Assembly: GCF_023065955.2 (NCBI RefSeq)
Contig: NW_026622874.1
Coordinates: 5,872,001-5,936,000, forward strand
Reading direction: 5' to 3'
Source of the DNA: Ursus arctos
Lineage: Eukaryota; Chordata; Mammalia; Carnivora; Ursidae
DNA: 64,000 nt
Of the stretch, positions 22,579 through 33,594 are shown piece by piece (positions within the stretch are counted from its first letter, which is position 1; every line of letters starts with the position of its first letter). Under the pieces are notes generated by a model. It did not search any database. It was not told the origin of the DNA and saw nothing but the letters and a program-made list of their open reading frames with translations. The position numbers and the translations under genes were made by a program.

Positions 22579-22872
22579 TAATCATGCTAATTTTTAACAT
22601 GGTAAAGGATATGAATTTGCCATTTCAACCATTTTTAAGTGTACAGTTCATTGGCATTTATGGCACTCACAGTGTCATACACCCATTACCACTATACTTA
22701 TGTCCCAGACTTTTTCATCACCCCAAAGAGAAATTTTGTAAGCATTAACCAGTAACTTCCCACTTTCTCCCCTCCCTTAGCCCCTGGTAACCTCTGATCT
22801 ACTTTCTGTCTCTCTGAATTTGCCTGTTCTAGGTATTTCCTGTAAGTTGAAGCAAATAGTATTTGTCTTTTT

Positions 22873-23079
22873 TTTAAAGATTTTATTCATTTATTTGAGA
22901 GAGAGAGAGAGCGCGTTCGCATGTGTGCTCACACAAGCGGGGGTGGGGGGGGGGGGAAGAAAGAGGGAGAAGGCTCCTTGCTGAGCAGGGAGCCTGATGT
23001 GGGGCTCGATCCCAGGACCCTGGGATCATAACCTGAGCTGAAGGCAGACGTTTAACTGACTGAGCCACCCAGGCACCCC
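22873..23079 (-). mobile_element. CanSINE, older, antisense, nested, with G-run
   Basis: AAAGATTTTATTCATTTATT, a GAGAGAGAGAGAGCGCG stretch, a G-rich run (22938-22956), then TGACTGAGCCACCCAGGCAC. Target duplication AGTATTTGTCTTTTT (22858-22872 and 23080-23094). Confidence 0.95.
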
Positions 23080-23747
23080 AGTATTTGTCTTTTTAATGTC
23101 TGGCTTATTTCACCTAGCATAATGTCTTCAAGATTCACCCATGTTCAACTTTTTGAGGAACCTCCATTCTGTTTTCCAGAGTGGCTGCACAAGTTTGCAT
23201 TCCCACCAACCGTGCACAAGGGTTCCCCTTTCTCCACATCCTCACCAATACCAGTTGTTTCCTGCATTGTTAATTTTAGCCACTCTGACAGGTGTGAGGT
23301 GGTATCTCATTGTGGTTTTGATTTGTATTTCCCTGATGATCAGTCATGTTGAGCATCTTTTCATGTGTCTGTTGGACATCTGTATGTCTTCTCTGGAAGA
23401 GTGTCTATTCATCTTTTCTGCCCATTTTTAAACTGGATTATTTGTTTTTTGGGTTTTGAGTTTGATAAGTTCTTTATGGATTTTTGGATACTAACCCTTT
23501 TCCTAATATGTCTTTTGCAAATATTTTCTCCCATTCCGTAGACTGCCTTTTAGTTTTGTTGATTGTTTTCTTTGCTGTGTGGAAGCTTTTTAACTTGATG
23601 AAGTCCCAGTAGTTCATTTTTGCCTCTTTCCCTTGCTTCCGGTGATGTGTCTAGTGAGAATTTGCTATAGCCAAGGTCAGAGAGGTTTCTGTGTGTGTTC
23701 TCCTCTAGGATTTTGATGGCTTCCTCTTTCACATTTAGGTCTTTAAT

Positions 23748-24485
23748 TCATTTTGAATTTATTTTTGTGTATCGTGTAAGAAAGTGGTCCAGTTTCATTC
23801 TTTTGCATGTAGCTGTCCAGTTTTCCCAACACCGTTTGTGGAAGAGACTGTATTTTTTCCATTGAATATTCTTTCCTGCTTTGTCAAAGATTAGTTGACC
23901 ATATAGTTGAGGGGCCTTTTCTGGGTTTTCTATTCTTTCCATTGAGCTATGTGTCTGTTCTTGTGCCAGTACCATACTGTTTTGATGATCACAGCTTTGT
24001 AATACACCTTGAAATCTGGAATCATGATGCCTCCAGTTTTGTTTTTCTTTTTCGGAATTGCTTTGGTTATTTGGGGTCTTTTGTGTGTCCATAGAAGTTT
24101 TAGGATTGTTTGTTCTAGCTTTGTGAAAAAGTGCTGGTGGTATTTTGATAGGAATTGCATTAAATGTGTAGATTGCTTTCAGTAGTATAGAAATTTTAAC
24201 AATGTTTGTTCTTCCAATCCATAAGCATGAAATGCTTTTCCATTTCTTTGTGTCCTCTTCAACTTCTTTCATAAGTTTTCTGTAGTTTTCAGAGTATAGA
24301 TATTTTACCTCTTTAGTCAGGTTTATTCCTAGGTATCTGTTTGTTTTTGGTGCAGTTGCAAATGGGATCCATTCCTGGATTTCTTTTTCTGCTGCTTCAT
24401 TATTGGTGTATAGAAATGCAACAGATTTCTGCATATTGATTTTATATCTTGCAACTTTGCTGAATTCATGTATTAGTTCTAGCAA
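23748..24485 (-). pseudogene. L1 ORF2 remnant, reverse transcriptase C-terminal part
   Basis: An open stretch of 245 codons. It includes [20 protein letters not shown] and KWKSISCLWIGRTNIVKISI, standard ORF2p sequence after the catalytic domain. After [13 protein letters not shown] the frame shifts; the continuation ([31 protein letters not shown]) is read in another frame at 23930-24160. The catalytic FADD motif lies just upstream, near 24530 on the minus strand, separated by a stop. It cannot make a functional enzyme as it stands. Confidence 0.9.
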
Positions 24486-24688
24486 TTATTTGTTGGCATT
24501 TTGGGTTTTCTATGTAGAATATCATGTCATCTGCAAATAGTGAAAGTTTGACTTCTTCCTTGCCAGTTTGGATGCCTTTTATTTCTTTTTGTTATCTCAT
24601 TGCTGAGGCTAAGACATCCAGTACTGTGTTAAATAGTAATGGTGAGAGGAACATCCTTGTCTTGTTCCTGACCATAAGGGATAGGCTC

Positions 24689-24889
24689 TCAGTTTTTCCC
24701 CATTGAGGATGATATGAGCTGTGGGTCGTTATATATGGCCTTTATGATGTTGAGGTATATTCTATCTATCCCTACTTTGTTGAGGGTTTTTATCAAGAAA
24801 GGCTGCTGTATTTTGTCAAATACGTTTTCTGTATCTATTGAGAGAATCATAATGATGTTATCCTTTCTTTTATTAATGCGGTTTATCAT
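24689..24889 (-). pseudogene. L1 ORF2 remnant, reverse transcriptase palm part
   Basis: The fragment reads [20 protein letters not shown] and [20 protein letters not shown], the ORF2p block containing the first catalytic aspartate (family form: SLDAEKAFDK). A stop ends it before the FADD block. Same element as its neighbours. Confidence 0.88.
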
Positions 24890-25440
24890 GTTGATTGATT
24901 TGTGAATATTGAATCACCCCTGCAGCTCAGAAATAAATCCCACTTGACCGTGGTAAATAATTCTTTTAATGTACTGTTGAATTCAGTGTGCTAGTATTTT
25001 GCTGAGAATTTTGGCATCCGTGTTCATCAGGGGTATTGGCCTGTATTTCTCCTTTTTAGTGGGGTCTTTAGTTTTAGAATCAAGGTAATGCTGACTTTGT
25101 AGAATGAGTTTGGAAGTTTTCTTCCATTTCTGTTTTTTGGAGCCGTTTAAGAAGAATGGGTATTAACTTTTTTTAAATGTTTGGTAGAATTCCCCTGGGA
25201 AGCCATCTGGCCCTGGATGTTTGTTTGTTGGGAGATTTTTGATTCCTGATTCAATTTCTTTGCTGGCTATGGGTCTGTTCAAATTTTTTATTTTTTCCTG
25301 TTTGTTTTGGTAGCTTGTAGGTTTCTAGGAATTGGTCCATTTCTTCCAGGTTGTCCAGTTGGCCTATAATTTTTCATAGTATTCTCTCATAATTGTTTGT
25401 ATTTCTGTGGTGTTGGTTGTGATCTCTCCTGTTTTATTCA

Positions 25441-25634
25441 TTTTTTTTTTTTTTAAAGATTTTGAGAGAGAGCGTGCGTGCGCACAAGCGGGGGTGGGGG
25501 TGGGCAGCAGGCAGAGAGGGAGAAGCAGGCTCTCCACTGAGCAGGGAGCCCAATGCGGGGCTTGATCCCAGGAGCTGTGATCATGACCTGAGCCAAAGGC
25601 AGACACTTACCCAGCTGAGCCACCCAGGCACCCC
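25441..25634 (-). mobile_element. CanSINE, older, antisense, nested in L1 ORF2
   Basis: T-run, AAAGATTTTGAGAGAGAGCG, a GGGGGTGGGGGTGGGCAGCA body, head CACCCAGGCACCCC. Flanking short TCATTCAT/ATTCATTT similarity is the likely target duplication. Confidence 0.9.
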
Positions 25635-26600
25635 TCATTCATGATTTTATCTATTTGGGTCCTTTTTCTTTTCTTTTTGATAAGTCTGGCTAGGGGTTTA
25701 TCAATTTTATTAATTCTTTCGAAGAACCAGCTCTTAGTTTCATTAATCCATTCTTTTTTGTTTGTTTCTATATCATTAATTTCTGTTCTAATCTTTATTA
25801 ATAATTTCCCTTCTGTTGGCTTTAGGCTTTATTTGCTGTTCTTTTTCTAGCTCCTTTAGGTATAAAGTTTGATAGTGTATTTGAGAATTTTCTTGCCTCT
25901 TGAGGTAGGCCCATATTGCAATATACTTCCCTCTTAGGACTGCCTTTGCTGCATCCCAGAGGTTTTGGACAGTGATGTTTTCATTTTCATTCACTTCCAT
26001 GTATTTTTTAAATTTCATCTTTGATTTCCTGGTTAACCCATTCATTCTTTAGCAGGACGTTCTTTAACCTCCACGTATTTGTGGGTTTTCCAAATTTTTT
26101 CTTGTGGATGACTTCAAGCTTCATACCGTTGTGGTCCGCAAGTATGCATGGTATGATATCAATCCTTTTGTACTTGTTGAGGCCTGATTTGTGACCTAGC
26201 ATGTGATCTATTTTGGAGAATGTCCCATGTGCGCTTGAAAAGAATGTGTATTTGTGTTATCTGCTTTAGGATGAAATGTTCTGAATATATCTGTTATATC
26301 CATCTGGTCCAGTGTGTCATTCAAGGCCATTGTTTCCTTGTTGATTTTTCTGCTTGGATGATCTGTCCTTTGGTGTCAGTGGGGTGTTAAAGTCCCTACT
26401 ATTATTGTATTATTATCAATGAGTTTCTTTATGTTTATTGTTTATACATTTGGGTGCTCCCAAGTTGGGGGCATAAATATTTACAATTGTTAGATCTTCT
26501 AGGTGGATAAAACCCTTTATTTTGATACAGTACCCTCTACAGAACCCTTCTTCATCTCTTGTCTTTGTTTTAAAATCTAGTTTGTCTGATATAATTATGG

Positions 26601-26792
26601 CTACTTTTGACGTCCATTAACAATGATAGATGGTTCACATCTTTTCGCTTTCAGTCTGCAGGTGTCTTTAGGTCTAAGGTGAGTCTCTTGGAGGCAGCAT
26701 ATAGATGGATCTTGTTTTATTATCCATTCTGATACCCTGTGTCTTTTGATTGGAGCATTTAGTCCATTTACATTCATTATTGAAAGATACAA
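26601..26792 (-). pseudogene. L1 ORF2 remnant, endonuclease N-terminus
   Basis: MYLSIMNVNGLNAPIKRHRV with later CCLQETHLRPKDTCRLK shows the apurinic-type endonuclease start, including the Asn and Glu of the active site. It breaks after 63 codons. Confidence 0.9.
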
Positions 26793-26899
26793 ATTTAGTG
26801 TCTTTGTGTTACCTGTAGAGTTGATGTTTCTGGGGATGTTCTCTGGTCCTTTCTAGTCTTTGTTGCTTTTGGTCTTTTTTTCTCCACTCAGTGTCCCCC

Positions 26900-27262
26900 T
26901 TAAAATTTCTCATGGGCCTGGTTTAAGTGATCACAAACTCTTTTAGTTTTTGTTTGTTTGGGAAACTCTTTATCTCTCTTTCTATTCTGAATGACAGCCT
27001 TGCTGGATAAAGAATTGGCTGCATATTTTTCCCATCCAGCACGTTGAATATTTTCTTCCACTTCTTTCTGGCCTGCCAAGTTTCTGTGGACAGATCTGCT
27101 GCAAACCTGATCTGTCTTCCCTTGTAGGTTAAGGACTTTCCCCTGTCTTGCTGCTTTCAGGATTCTTTCTTTATCTGTACATTTTATGAACTTGACTATG
27201 ATATACCTTGGTGATAGCTGGCTTTTGTTGAATTTATTAGGGATTCTCTGTGCTTCTTGCAT
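26900..27262 (-). pseudogene. L1 ORF1 C-terminal remnant
   Basis: PRYIIVKFIKCTDKERILKA followed by ARQGKVLNLQGKTDQVCSR is the conserved C-terminal, RNA-binding part of L1 ORF1p. The last residues (from about KEVEENIQRAGWEKYAANSL) continue in frame to 120 codons. The N-terminal coiled coil lies upstream in other frames (27290-27800). Confidence 0.85.
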
Positions 27263-27764
27263 TTTGATATCTGTGTCCTTCCCCAGATTAGGGAGGTTTT
27301 CAGCTATAATTTGTTAGAATAAACCTTCTGGTCCTTCTTATGGGATTCCTATGGTACGAATGTTACTACGTTTTAATAAGTTGCTGAGTTCCCTAAGTCT
27401 CCATTACCTTTCTTTCCCAATTCTTTTCAGCTTCATTATTTTCCATAATTTTATCTTCTGTATCACTGATTTGCTCCTCTGCTTCGTCCATCCTTGTTTT
27501 TATGGCTTGCATTTGGGACTGCATCTTGGTTGTAGCATTTTTAATTTTGTCCTGAGTAGATTTTAGTTTTTTAAATCTCTGCAGTAAGGGATTCTCTTTT
27601 GTTTTCTATGCTTTTTTTGAGCCCAGCTAGTATCCTTATAATTGTTTTAAATTCTAGTTCAGACATCTTTCTTACATCTGTATTGATTAAATCCTTGTCC
27701 ATAGTTCTATTTCCTGTTCTTTGTTTTGTGTGGATTTCTCCATTCTTGTTATTTTGTCCAGAAA

Positions 27765-28045
27765 AGAAAAGAAGAAAGAAAACAAAAACAAAATCCAAAA
27801 GAGAAAGGAAAAAAAAAAAAAAAGAAAAAAAAGAAAAAAAAACAAACCCAAAGCAAAAAAACTAGATCCTGGGTGTGTTTTGGTCTACTTGTTTAAAAAA
27901 TCTAAATCTCAAAATAAAAAAAAAGAGAAAGGAAAAGAAACAAAAATAATTTAAAAAAAAAGTATATAAAAATCTAAAAATAATAAAAAATAACAAAGGA
28001 ATTAAATAATAAATGAAAAATAATAAAAAAAAAAGAATAAAAGTA
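27765..28045. repeat. A-rich low-complexity tract at the L1 leader/ORF1 junction
   Basis: The + strand is dominated by AAAGAAAA/AAAAACAAA runs (T-rich on the L1 sense strand). This produces the lysine-rich chance open frames on the + strand, which are not genes. Confidence 0.85.
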
Positions 28046-28424
28046 AAAAGGAAGGTAGGCCCTACTTCCCCTTGAGATGATCATAGATCATAGAGGACTG
28101 AAAAGTTAGTCTTCTATGATCAGTAAATGATGTGTGGTCTTCTGAGGGAGTGGCCTCTTGAGCTGATTCTCAGGCTGACTTGTTTCAGTCAGGGAGGTGG
28201 GGCTTGGTGTAAGCGGTTCTGGGGTCCACTAGGTGGCGCTATTTTTGCCCTCTGAAGTCTTTCCGAGCTCATGGGTGGGATGAACATGGCATGCCCAGCT
28301 CTCTAGTTCTGGAGTTGAAAGTTTGCACCCCGACTCTTCAGTGAGCCCTCATGGAAGAGCAGTCAGTCACCCCTCTTGTGTCCCTGGTTTCTATCCGAAC
28401 CTTGCATTCACTCTGCCTGTGTCT

Positions 28425-28455
<31 letters not shown>

Positions 28456-29095
28456 CTCCAGCATGTGACTGAGTTTCAAAACTCAGGGACTCCTGGGATG
28501 TCAACCTGTGTTGTTCCTCCAGGGGGGGTCTCACTGAGCTTTTGCCATTTCTGTGGGCCCCAGGAAAAGGGGTTACAGGATTGTGCAGCAGTTCACAGTT
28601 AATGGCAAAACAGAGCAGTAGGCTGGCACCAAGACCTGCTGCTCGCAGGCACCTTCCCTGCTTCCGTGCATGAGAACAGTGCAGCATGTTGGCACCACCT
28701 GTTCTTCTTGCGATCCAGGGGATCCTCAGACCATGCTCTCGCTCCTGGGGCTTTGTCAGGCTTTGCCACCCAAGTACCGTTAAGCCAGACATGTCCCCCA
28801 TGGTAGCGGACTCCTCAAAGTTCAGATTTTGGGTTCCCTGACTTGTAATACTCCCGGTAGCCTCCGTAAGCAGACTCCCTCCCTCCTGCCATAGCTACAG
28901 CTATATCTCCTCCAACTTTCCACACTTTCTAACTTCCAGAGTGGTCCCTTCTCTACTTGTAGACTTGCAGTTTTTGTTCTCTTAGATCTCCGATTGATTT
29001 CTTGGGTGTTTAGAATGATATGCTAACTAGCTGTGTTCAAGGGATGAGACAAGCTTAGGGGGGACCTCTGCCATCTTAACTCCTCCACCGAGAAG
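28046..29095 (-). promoter_or_regulatory. L1 5' UTR (internal promoter region), directed leftwards
   Basis: GC-richer 1-kb leader of the L1 above, containing GTGGCGCTATTTTTGCCC-type blocks and a long T-run (28430-28453). In L1 this region carries the internal RNA polymerase II promoter. Here it would drive transcription antisense to CDC42BPA if still active; activity is not shown by sequence. Confidence 0.6.
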
Positions 29096-29274
29096 TTCTT
29101 GGGTAGTGCTTCTTAGTAATATGTGAATAGAAAATGGTTTTGAATTAGGTAATCGTCAATAAGATTATTGTTTTACTTGAGGGATGAAGTTGCATGCATC
29201 ATGTATGTAGTAGATTGAAGGGCCTATGATCAACTAGTCATATATTCTTTTCAGGAACATGTCTTCAAATAACT

Positions 29275-29489
29275 TTTTTTTTAAAAAAGTATTTTATTTA
29301 TTTTAGAGAGAGAGAGAGCACGCACGTGCATGAGTGGAAGGGACAAAGGGAGAGGGAAAGAGAATCTCAAGCAGACTCCTTGCTGAGCATGGAGCCTGAC
29401 GAAGGGCTCAGTACACAACCCTGAGATCATGAGCTGAGGTTAAATCAAGAGTTCAGTGCTTAACCCTAACTGTGCCACCCAGGCGTCCC
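29275..29489 (-). mobile_element. CanSINE, old, antisense
   Basis: AAGTATTTTATTTATTTTAG, AGAGAGAGAGAGCACGCACG, head GCCACCCAGGCGTCCC. Imperfect target duplication TCAAATAACTTTTTTT / TCAAAGAATTTTTTTT. Confidence 0.9.
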
Positions 29490-29930
29490 TCAAAGAATTT
29501 TTTTTTTTGGTGAATAATGACTAGTAATGATTTATTTTGTTCCTAAAGTTGTTCACAGTTCATTTTTTTATGACCAATTGTTTTCATCTAACTACATCAC
29601 TGAAATTAAAATAAAGGTATATCATCAGGTTTAGTTAAAAACATCATAGTTTCTCAGATTTGAAAGAATACTAAGTTGTGAAAAAGTTCTGGCCAAATAA
29701 CTCAGTTTTTGAGCTAACCATTTTCATTAACATGAATATTGATTCATTCACATTATACAAATTTTAAAATTTTTTTAGCAAGTTTTTCTTGTGAGGTATA
29801 AAAGAGTGTATAAAACTTTACAATTCAAAAGATGATAATAAAATGAACATCTCTCTATTCTTTGATCCAACTTTAGAAATGGGTTATGAACAAGATCTTA
29901 GAAACAAAGTGTGTGTTTCTCTTTTTTCTC
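29490..29930. other. Unique AT-rich intron DNA, nothing assigned
   Basis: No exon or repeat recognised. Confidence 0.45.
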
Positions 29931-30124
29931 CAGAATAAATCACCACCATGAAGTTGATTGCTTTTCTTTATTGATTTATCACTTTTCTAAGTTCCTATAG
30001 AATGTTAATTTTTGCCTGTTTTTGAACTTTATTTAAAGGAAATCATACTGTATGTTTTTGTGACTCTTTTCCTAGGTAGTGTGTTTTTGAGATTTATCCA
30101 CTTTGTTTATGTTAACCTTAAAAA

Positions 30125-30523
30125 TATTTATTTTACCAGAAAAATGGGTTTATTCAGGAATAACAGAGAATTGCAATTTGAGGTATGCAAATTATGGCAA
30201 AACCATAGGCAAATCCAACAAACAAAAGAGAGGAATGATATTTTATGGATAATAAGGAGGAAGTTGGGAGTTGTTTTGAACAAAAGTCTTCCTTGGAGCA
30301 AAACAGGAGTTCAGGGTGATAGTGGTTTCTCACCAGCTGAGCTGCAGGGATGGTCATTTCTTGTAGGAGATACAGTGCTCATCTTTTCCTGTTGGGGCCT
30401 ATAATTTATGATTATTGAGTTTTTCTTTTGGGGTCTGTAACAGTTAATGATTTTTCTTTTGGGGTCTGTAATTGACAGTTCTTCCTGTAATTGACATTGA
30501 GTGGTACAGCTCCCCCTTCTAGC
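30125..30523. repeat. Possible LTR-derived segment inside old L1
   Basis: ATGGGTTTATTCAGGAATAA, GCAAATTATGGCAAAACCAT and a duplicated TTTTTCTTTTGGGGTCTGTA (30420 and 30449) do not belong to L1. The block looks like a solo endogenous retroviral LTR or similar repeat; ends and family are unresolved. Confidence 0.3.
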
Positions 30524-30533
30524 CTCCCCTTCT

Positions 30534-31320
30534 CCCCCCCCCCACTTTTTTGGTCACTTTATTTTTTTATTTAAAATCAACTAAATTAACATATATTTTA
30601 TTATTATTTTCAGAGGTAGAATTAATGATTCACCGGTTGCACTTAAGACCCAGTGCTCATTACATTATATGCCCTCCTTAATACCCATCACCCATTTACC
30701 CCATCCCCCCACCCACCTCCCCTCCACCGGCCCTTAGTTTGTTTTCTATAGAGAGTCTCTTACCGTTGGTCTCCCTTTTTGATTTTATCTTTATTTTTCC
30801 TCCCCTTCCCATGTTAATCTGTTTTGTTTCTTAAATTCCACATATGAGTGAAATCATATATTTATCTTTCTCTGACTGACTTATTTCACTTAGCATAATA
30901 CCCTCTAGTTCCATCCATGTTGTTGCAAATCGAAAGATTTCATTCTTTTTGATGGCTGAGTAATATTCCATCGTATGTAGGTACCACATCTTCTTTATCC
31001 ATTCATCCATCAATGGACATCTGGGCTCTTTCCATATTTTGGCTATTGTGGACATTGCTGCTATAAACATTGGGGTGCATGTACCACTTTGAATCACTAT
31101 GTTTGTATCCTTTGGATAAATACCTAGTAGTGCAATTGCTGGGTCATAGGGTAGCTCTATTTTTAACTTTTTGAGGGACCTCCATACTGTTTTCCAGAGT
31201 GGCTGCTCCAGTGTGCATTCCCACCAACAGTGTAAGACCGTTCCCCTTTCTCCACATCTTTGCCAACATCTGTTGTTTACTGACTTGTTAATTTTTGCCT
31301 TTCTGACTAGTGTGACCAGT
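30534..31320 (-). mobile_element. 5'-truncated young L1 3' end, antisense
   Basis: From left to right: T-rich tail, 3' UTR (CCAGTGCTCATTACATTATA, CTTAATACCCATCACCCATT), then antisense ORF2 C-terminus. CTCCCCTTCT at 30524-30533 and 31321-31330 is the probable target duplication. It is nested in an older L1. Confidence 0.85.
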
Positions 31321-31334
31321 CTCCCCTTCTGCAT
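30831..31334 (-). pseudogene. L1 ORF2 C-terminal end
   Basis: A 167-codon open stretch with [35 protein letters not shown] and MEYYSAIKKNEI, ending in the usual ORF2p terminus (EKDKYMISLICGI). The cysteine-rich part keeps CWQRC and HCWWEC. It is an open tail of a 5'-truncated copy, not an independent gene, although it starts with a methionine. Confidence 0.92.
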
Positions 31335-31790
31335 CCAGAATTCACTTTATTGATGTTTCCCTTTATTATTTTTCACTTAAAATAGCTATGGTTCATTTAT
31401 TTTCACTTCCTTGTATTACTTGATTGTATGAATGAACCACAGTCCATCTTCATGTAGATGGACATTTGTTTACAGGTTTTCGTTATTATGGATGATGCTG
31501 AATATCTTTCAGTTCCCATATGCAAGAGTTTCTCTAGGTGCTGTTATATGTCAATGATGGAATCTCTGGATAGCAGGATATGCATATATTCCATTGTAAT
31601 AGCTAAATGGGAAACTTAAATACAGTGGTTGTATTCATTTACATTCCCACTAGCAGTGGACCAGATATTATTCCTCCCAACACTTGGTTTTTGTTGACTT
31701 TTAAAATTTTTGCCAGTCAGATGTATACGAAATTGTAGGTAGCTGTGGTTTTAGGTACAGTTGTTCAGTTACTATTGACTTGGCTGTCTT

Positions 31791-32004
31791 TTTTTTTTTT
31801 TTTTTTTTTAAGATTTTATTTATTTGACAGGCAGAGAGAGAGGGAACACAAGCAGGGGGAGTGGGAGAGGGAGAAGCAGGCTTCCCTCTGAGCAGGGAGC
31901 CCGATGCGGGGCTGGAGCCTGATGCGGGGCTTGATCACAGAACGCTGGGATCATGACCTGAGCTGAAGGCAGACGCTTAACGACTGAGCCACTTGGGTGC
32001 CCCG
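31791..32004 (-). mobile_element. CanSINE, antisense, nested in old L1
   Basis: Long T-run, AAGATTTTATTTATTTGACA, GGCAGAGAGAGAGGGAACAC and head ending GGGTGCCCC. A GATGCGGGGCTTG / GATGCGGGGCTGG block is partly duplicated inside (31901-31940). Target duplication TTGGCTGTCTTTT. Confidence 0.93.
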
Positions 32005-32094
32005 GGTTGGCTGTCTTTTGATATGTTTATGGGCCATTGTGTTTTCTCCTCTATGAAATATACAATTTTTCAATTGGTTTGTTCCATTTACTTA

Positions 32095-32213
32095 TTTATT
32101 TTTTCCCTTTTAAATTTTTATTGAAAGTCTAGTTAACATATACGGTGCAGTTTTGGTTTTAGAGTAGAATTCAGTGATTAATCACATACAACACTCAGTG
32201 CTCATCATAACAA
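32095..32213 (-). mobile_element. Short L1 3' UTR insertion, antisense
   Basis: AAATTTTTATTGAAAGTCTA, GTTAACATATACGGTGCAGT, AACACTCAGTGCTCATCATA: about 120 bp of L1 3' end only, in the old L1. Confidence 0.75.
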
Positions 32214-32351
32214 GTGATTTGCTTCTTTAAAATGAATTGGTAGGAGATTGGTATGTATTCTGGATACCAGTCCATTTTCAGTTATATGTATCACAGTTAA
32301 ATACTCCTAGTTAGTGTCTTGCTTTTATGGTGCCTTTGATGAAAAAAAAAT

Positions 32352-32550
32352 TTTTTTAAAGATTTATTTATTTTGAGAGAAAGAGCACATGTGTGAGTGA
32401 GCACTGATGGGAAAGGGCAGAGGGAGAGAGAGTCTTAAGCAGGCTTTGCGCTGAGCTTGGAGCCTGACCTGGGGCTCGATCTCATGACCCTGAGATCACA
32501 ATCTGAAAGCAAGAGTTGGATGCTTACATGACTGCGCCACCCAGGCGCCC
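32352..32550 (-). mobile_element. CanSINE, old, antisense
   Basis: AAAGATTTATTTATTTTGAG, AGAGCACATGTGTGAGTGAG, head GCGCCACCCAGGCGCCC. Target duplication (A/T)GATGAAAAAA. Confidence 0.9.
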
Positions 32551-33018
32551 AGATGAAAAAATTAATGGTCAAATTTATTAATTGTTTAAATAAACTATAC
32601 TTTGTCTTCATTAAAAAATTCTTCTCCAACCCAAAGTCTTAGTATCCTGTATATTGTCTTCTAAAAACCTGGAATGACTTTGTATATTGTGTGAAATACT
32701 ATTCCAGTTGCATTCCTTTCCTGACTATGACCATTGTCCCAGTGTCATGTGTTAAATAGTCCGTTCTTTTCCCACCATTGTACTGTGCCAGTACTATTAT
32801 AAATTATATCCATATGTGTATGAGTTGCTTCTGGGCTCTCTGTTTGGCCAATTTGTCCCATCTTCTTGCCAACACATACTATTTTAATTACCATAGTTTT
32901 ATTATAAGTCTTGGTTTGTTAATAGTGCAAGTCTTTCTCCTATCATGTTTTCTGTTTTTGTTTTTGTCAAAAGTGTCTTGATTATTCTTGGTCCTTTGTT
33001 AATCCTTGTAGATTTTAT

Positions 33019-33216
33019 TTTATTTTTTTTTAAAGATTTTATTTATTTGACAGAGATAGAGACAGCCAGTGAGAGAGGGAACACAAGCAGGGGGAGTGGG
33101 AGAGGAAGAAGCAGGCTCCTAGCGGAGGAGCCTGATGTGGGGCTCGATCCCATAACGCCGGGATCACGCCCTGAGCCGAAGGCAGACGCTTAACCGCTGT
33201 GCCACCCAGGCGCCCC
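33019..33216 (-). mobile_element. CanSINE, young, antisense
   Basis: T-run, AAAGATTTTATTTATTTGAC, AGAGATAGAGACAGCCAGTG, head CACCCAGGCGCCCC. Target duplication ATCCTTGTAGATTTTA. Confidence 0.95.
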
Positions 33217-33594
33217 TCATCCTTGTAGATTTTAGAATTAGCTTGTCAAGTTCATGAAAACCCTGGGTGGGATTTTGAGTGTAATTACATTAAATTGCAG
33301 ATATATTTGGGGTGAATTGACCTTTTAATGATACTGTGCCTTCCTATCCAAGGACTTTTTGTTTGAGTCTTTAACATCTTTCAGGAAACATTTGTAGTAT
33401 ATTAAGGGCAGATACATCTTTTGGTGGATTTATTGATTGGTCCTTTTAAAAGCTATATTTATGCCATCATAAATATCTTTCCAGATCAGTTTCCAAAAAT
33501 GTTTTTGTTATATAGGAGTGAAATTGACTTTTGCATAATATTTCTGTCCAGCAACTTGCTTGATTCAATCATTGCAGTCATGACGCATATTGAT

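Larger units (their letters stand above)
22290..23140 (-). repeat. Old L1M 3' UTR, antisense, carrying two SINEs
   Basis: GCTTTATTGAGATATAATTC, ATACAATTCACTCATTTGAA, AAGTGTACAGTTCATTGGCA and AGCCCCTGGTAACCTCTGAT are reverse-strand L1M 3' UTR in order. SINEs inserted at 22381 and 22873. At about 23140 it joins a different, younger L1 body (next entry). Confidence 0.85.
23141..29095 (-). mobile_element. Nearly full-length L1, antisense, inactivated, 3' end missing
   Basis: On the minus strand the order is 5' leader (29095-28050), ORF1 (about 27800-26900), ORF2 endonuclease (26800 downward), reverse transcriptase and C-terminal part (to 23141). The leader starts with the GGAGTTAAGATGGCAGAGG-type motif near 29085. 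Reading frames are broken by stops and shifts and a SINE sits at 25441. The own 3' UTR is absent: at 23141 the sequence, equivalent to position 31157 in the L1 copy at 30.5-31.3 kb, abuts an older L1M 3' UTR. Confidence 0.88.
29935..33590 (-). repeat. Old L1M, antisense, with several later insertions
   Basis: Segments 29935-30120, 31390-31790, 32010-32095, 32215-32345 and 32555-33590 read in order as reverse-strand old L1 (for example TGTTTTTGAACTTTATTTAA, TTACATTCCCACTAGCAGTG, GTACTGTGCCAGTACTATTA, TCTTTCAGGAAACATTTG). Younger L1 and SINE copies separate them. All frames are decayed. Confidence 0.75.

Noticed and set aside
22300..23100. Regular spacing of similar ~200-bp units as a CRISPR-like or satellite array
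   Set aside because: The units are independently inserted SINEs, each with its own target duplication.
23748..24485. 245-codon minus frame as an active reverse transcriptase
   Set aside because: It lacks the catalytic block in frame and is frameshifted; the parent L1 is broken in several places.
27599..27954. Lysine-rich + frames
   Set aside because: Products of an A-rich low-complexity tract in an antisense L1.
30831..31334. 167-codon minus frame as an independent protein
   Set aside because: It is the C-terminal end of L1 ORF2 in a 5'-truncated copy.
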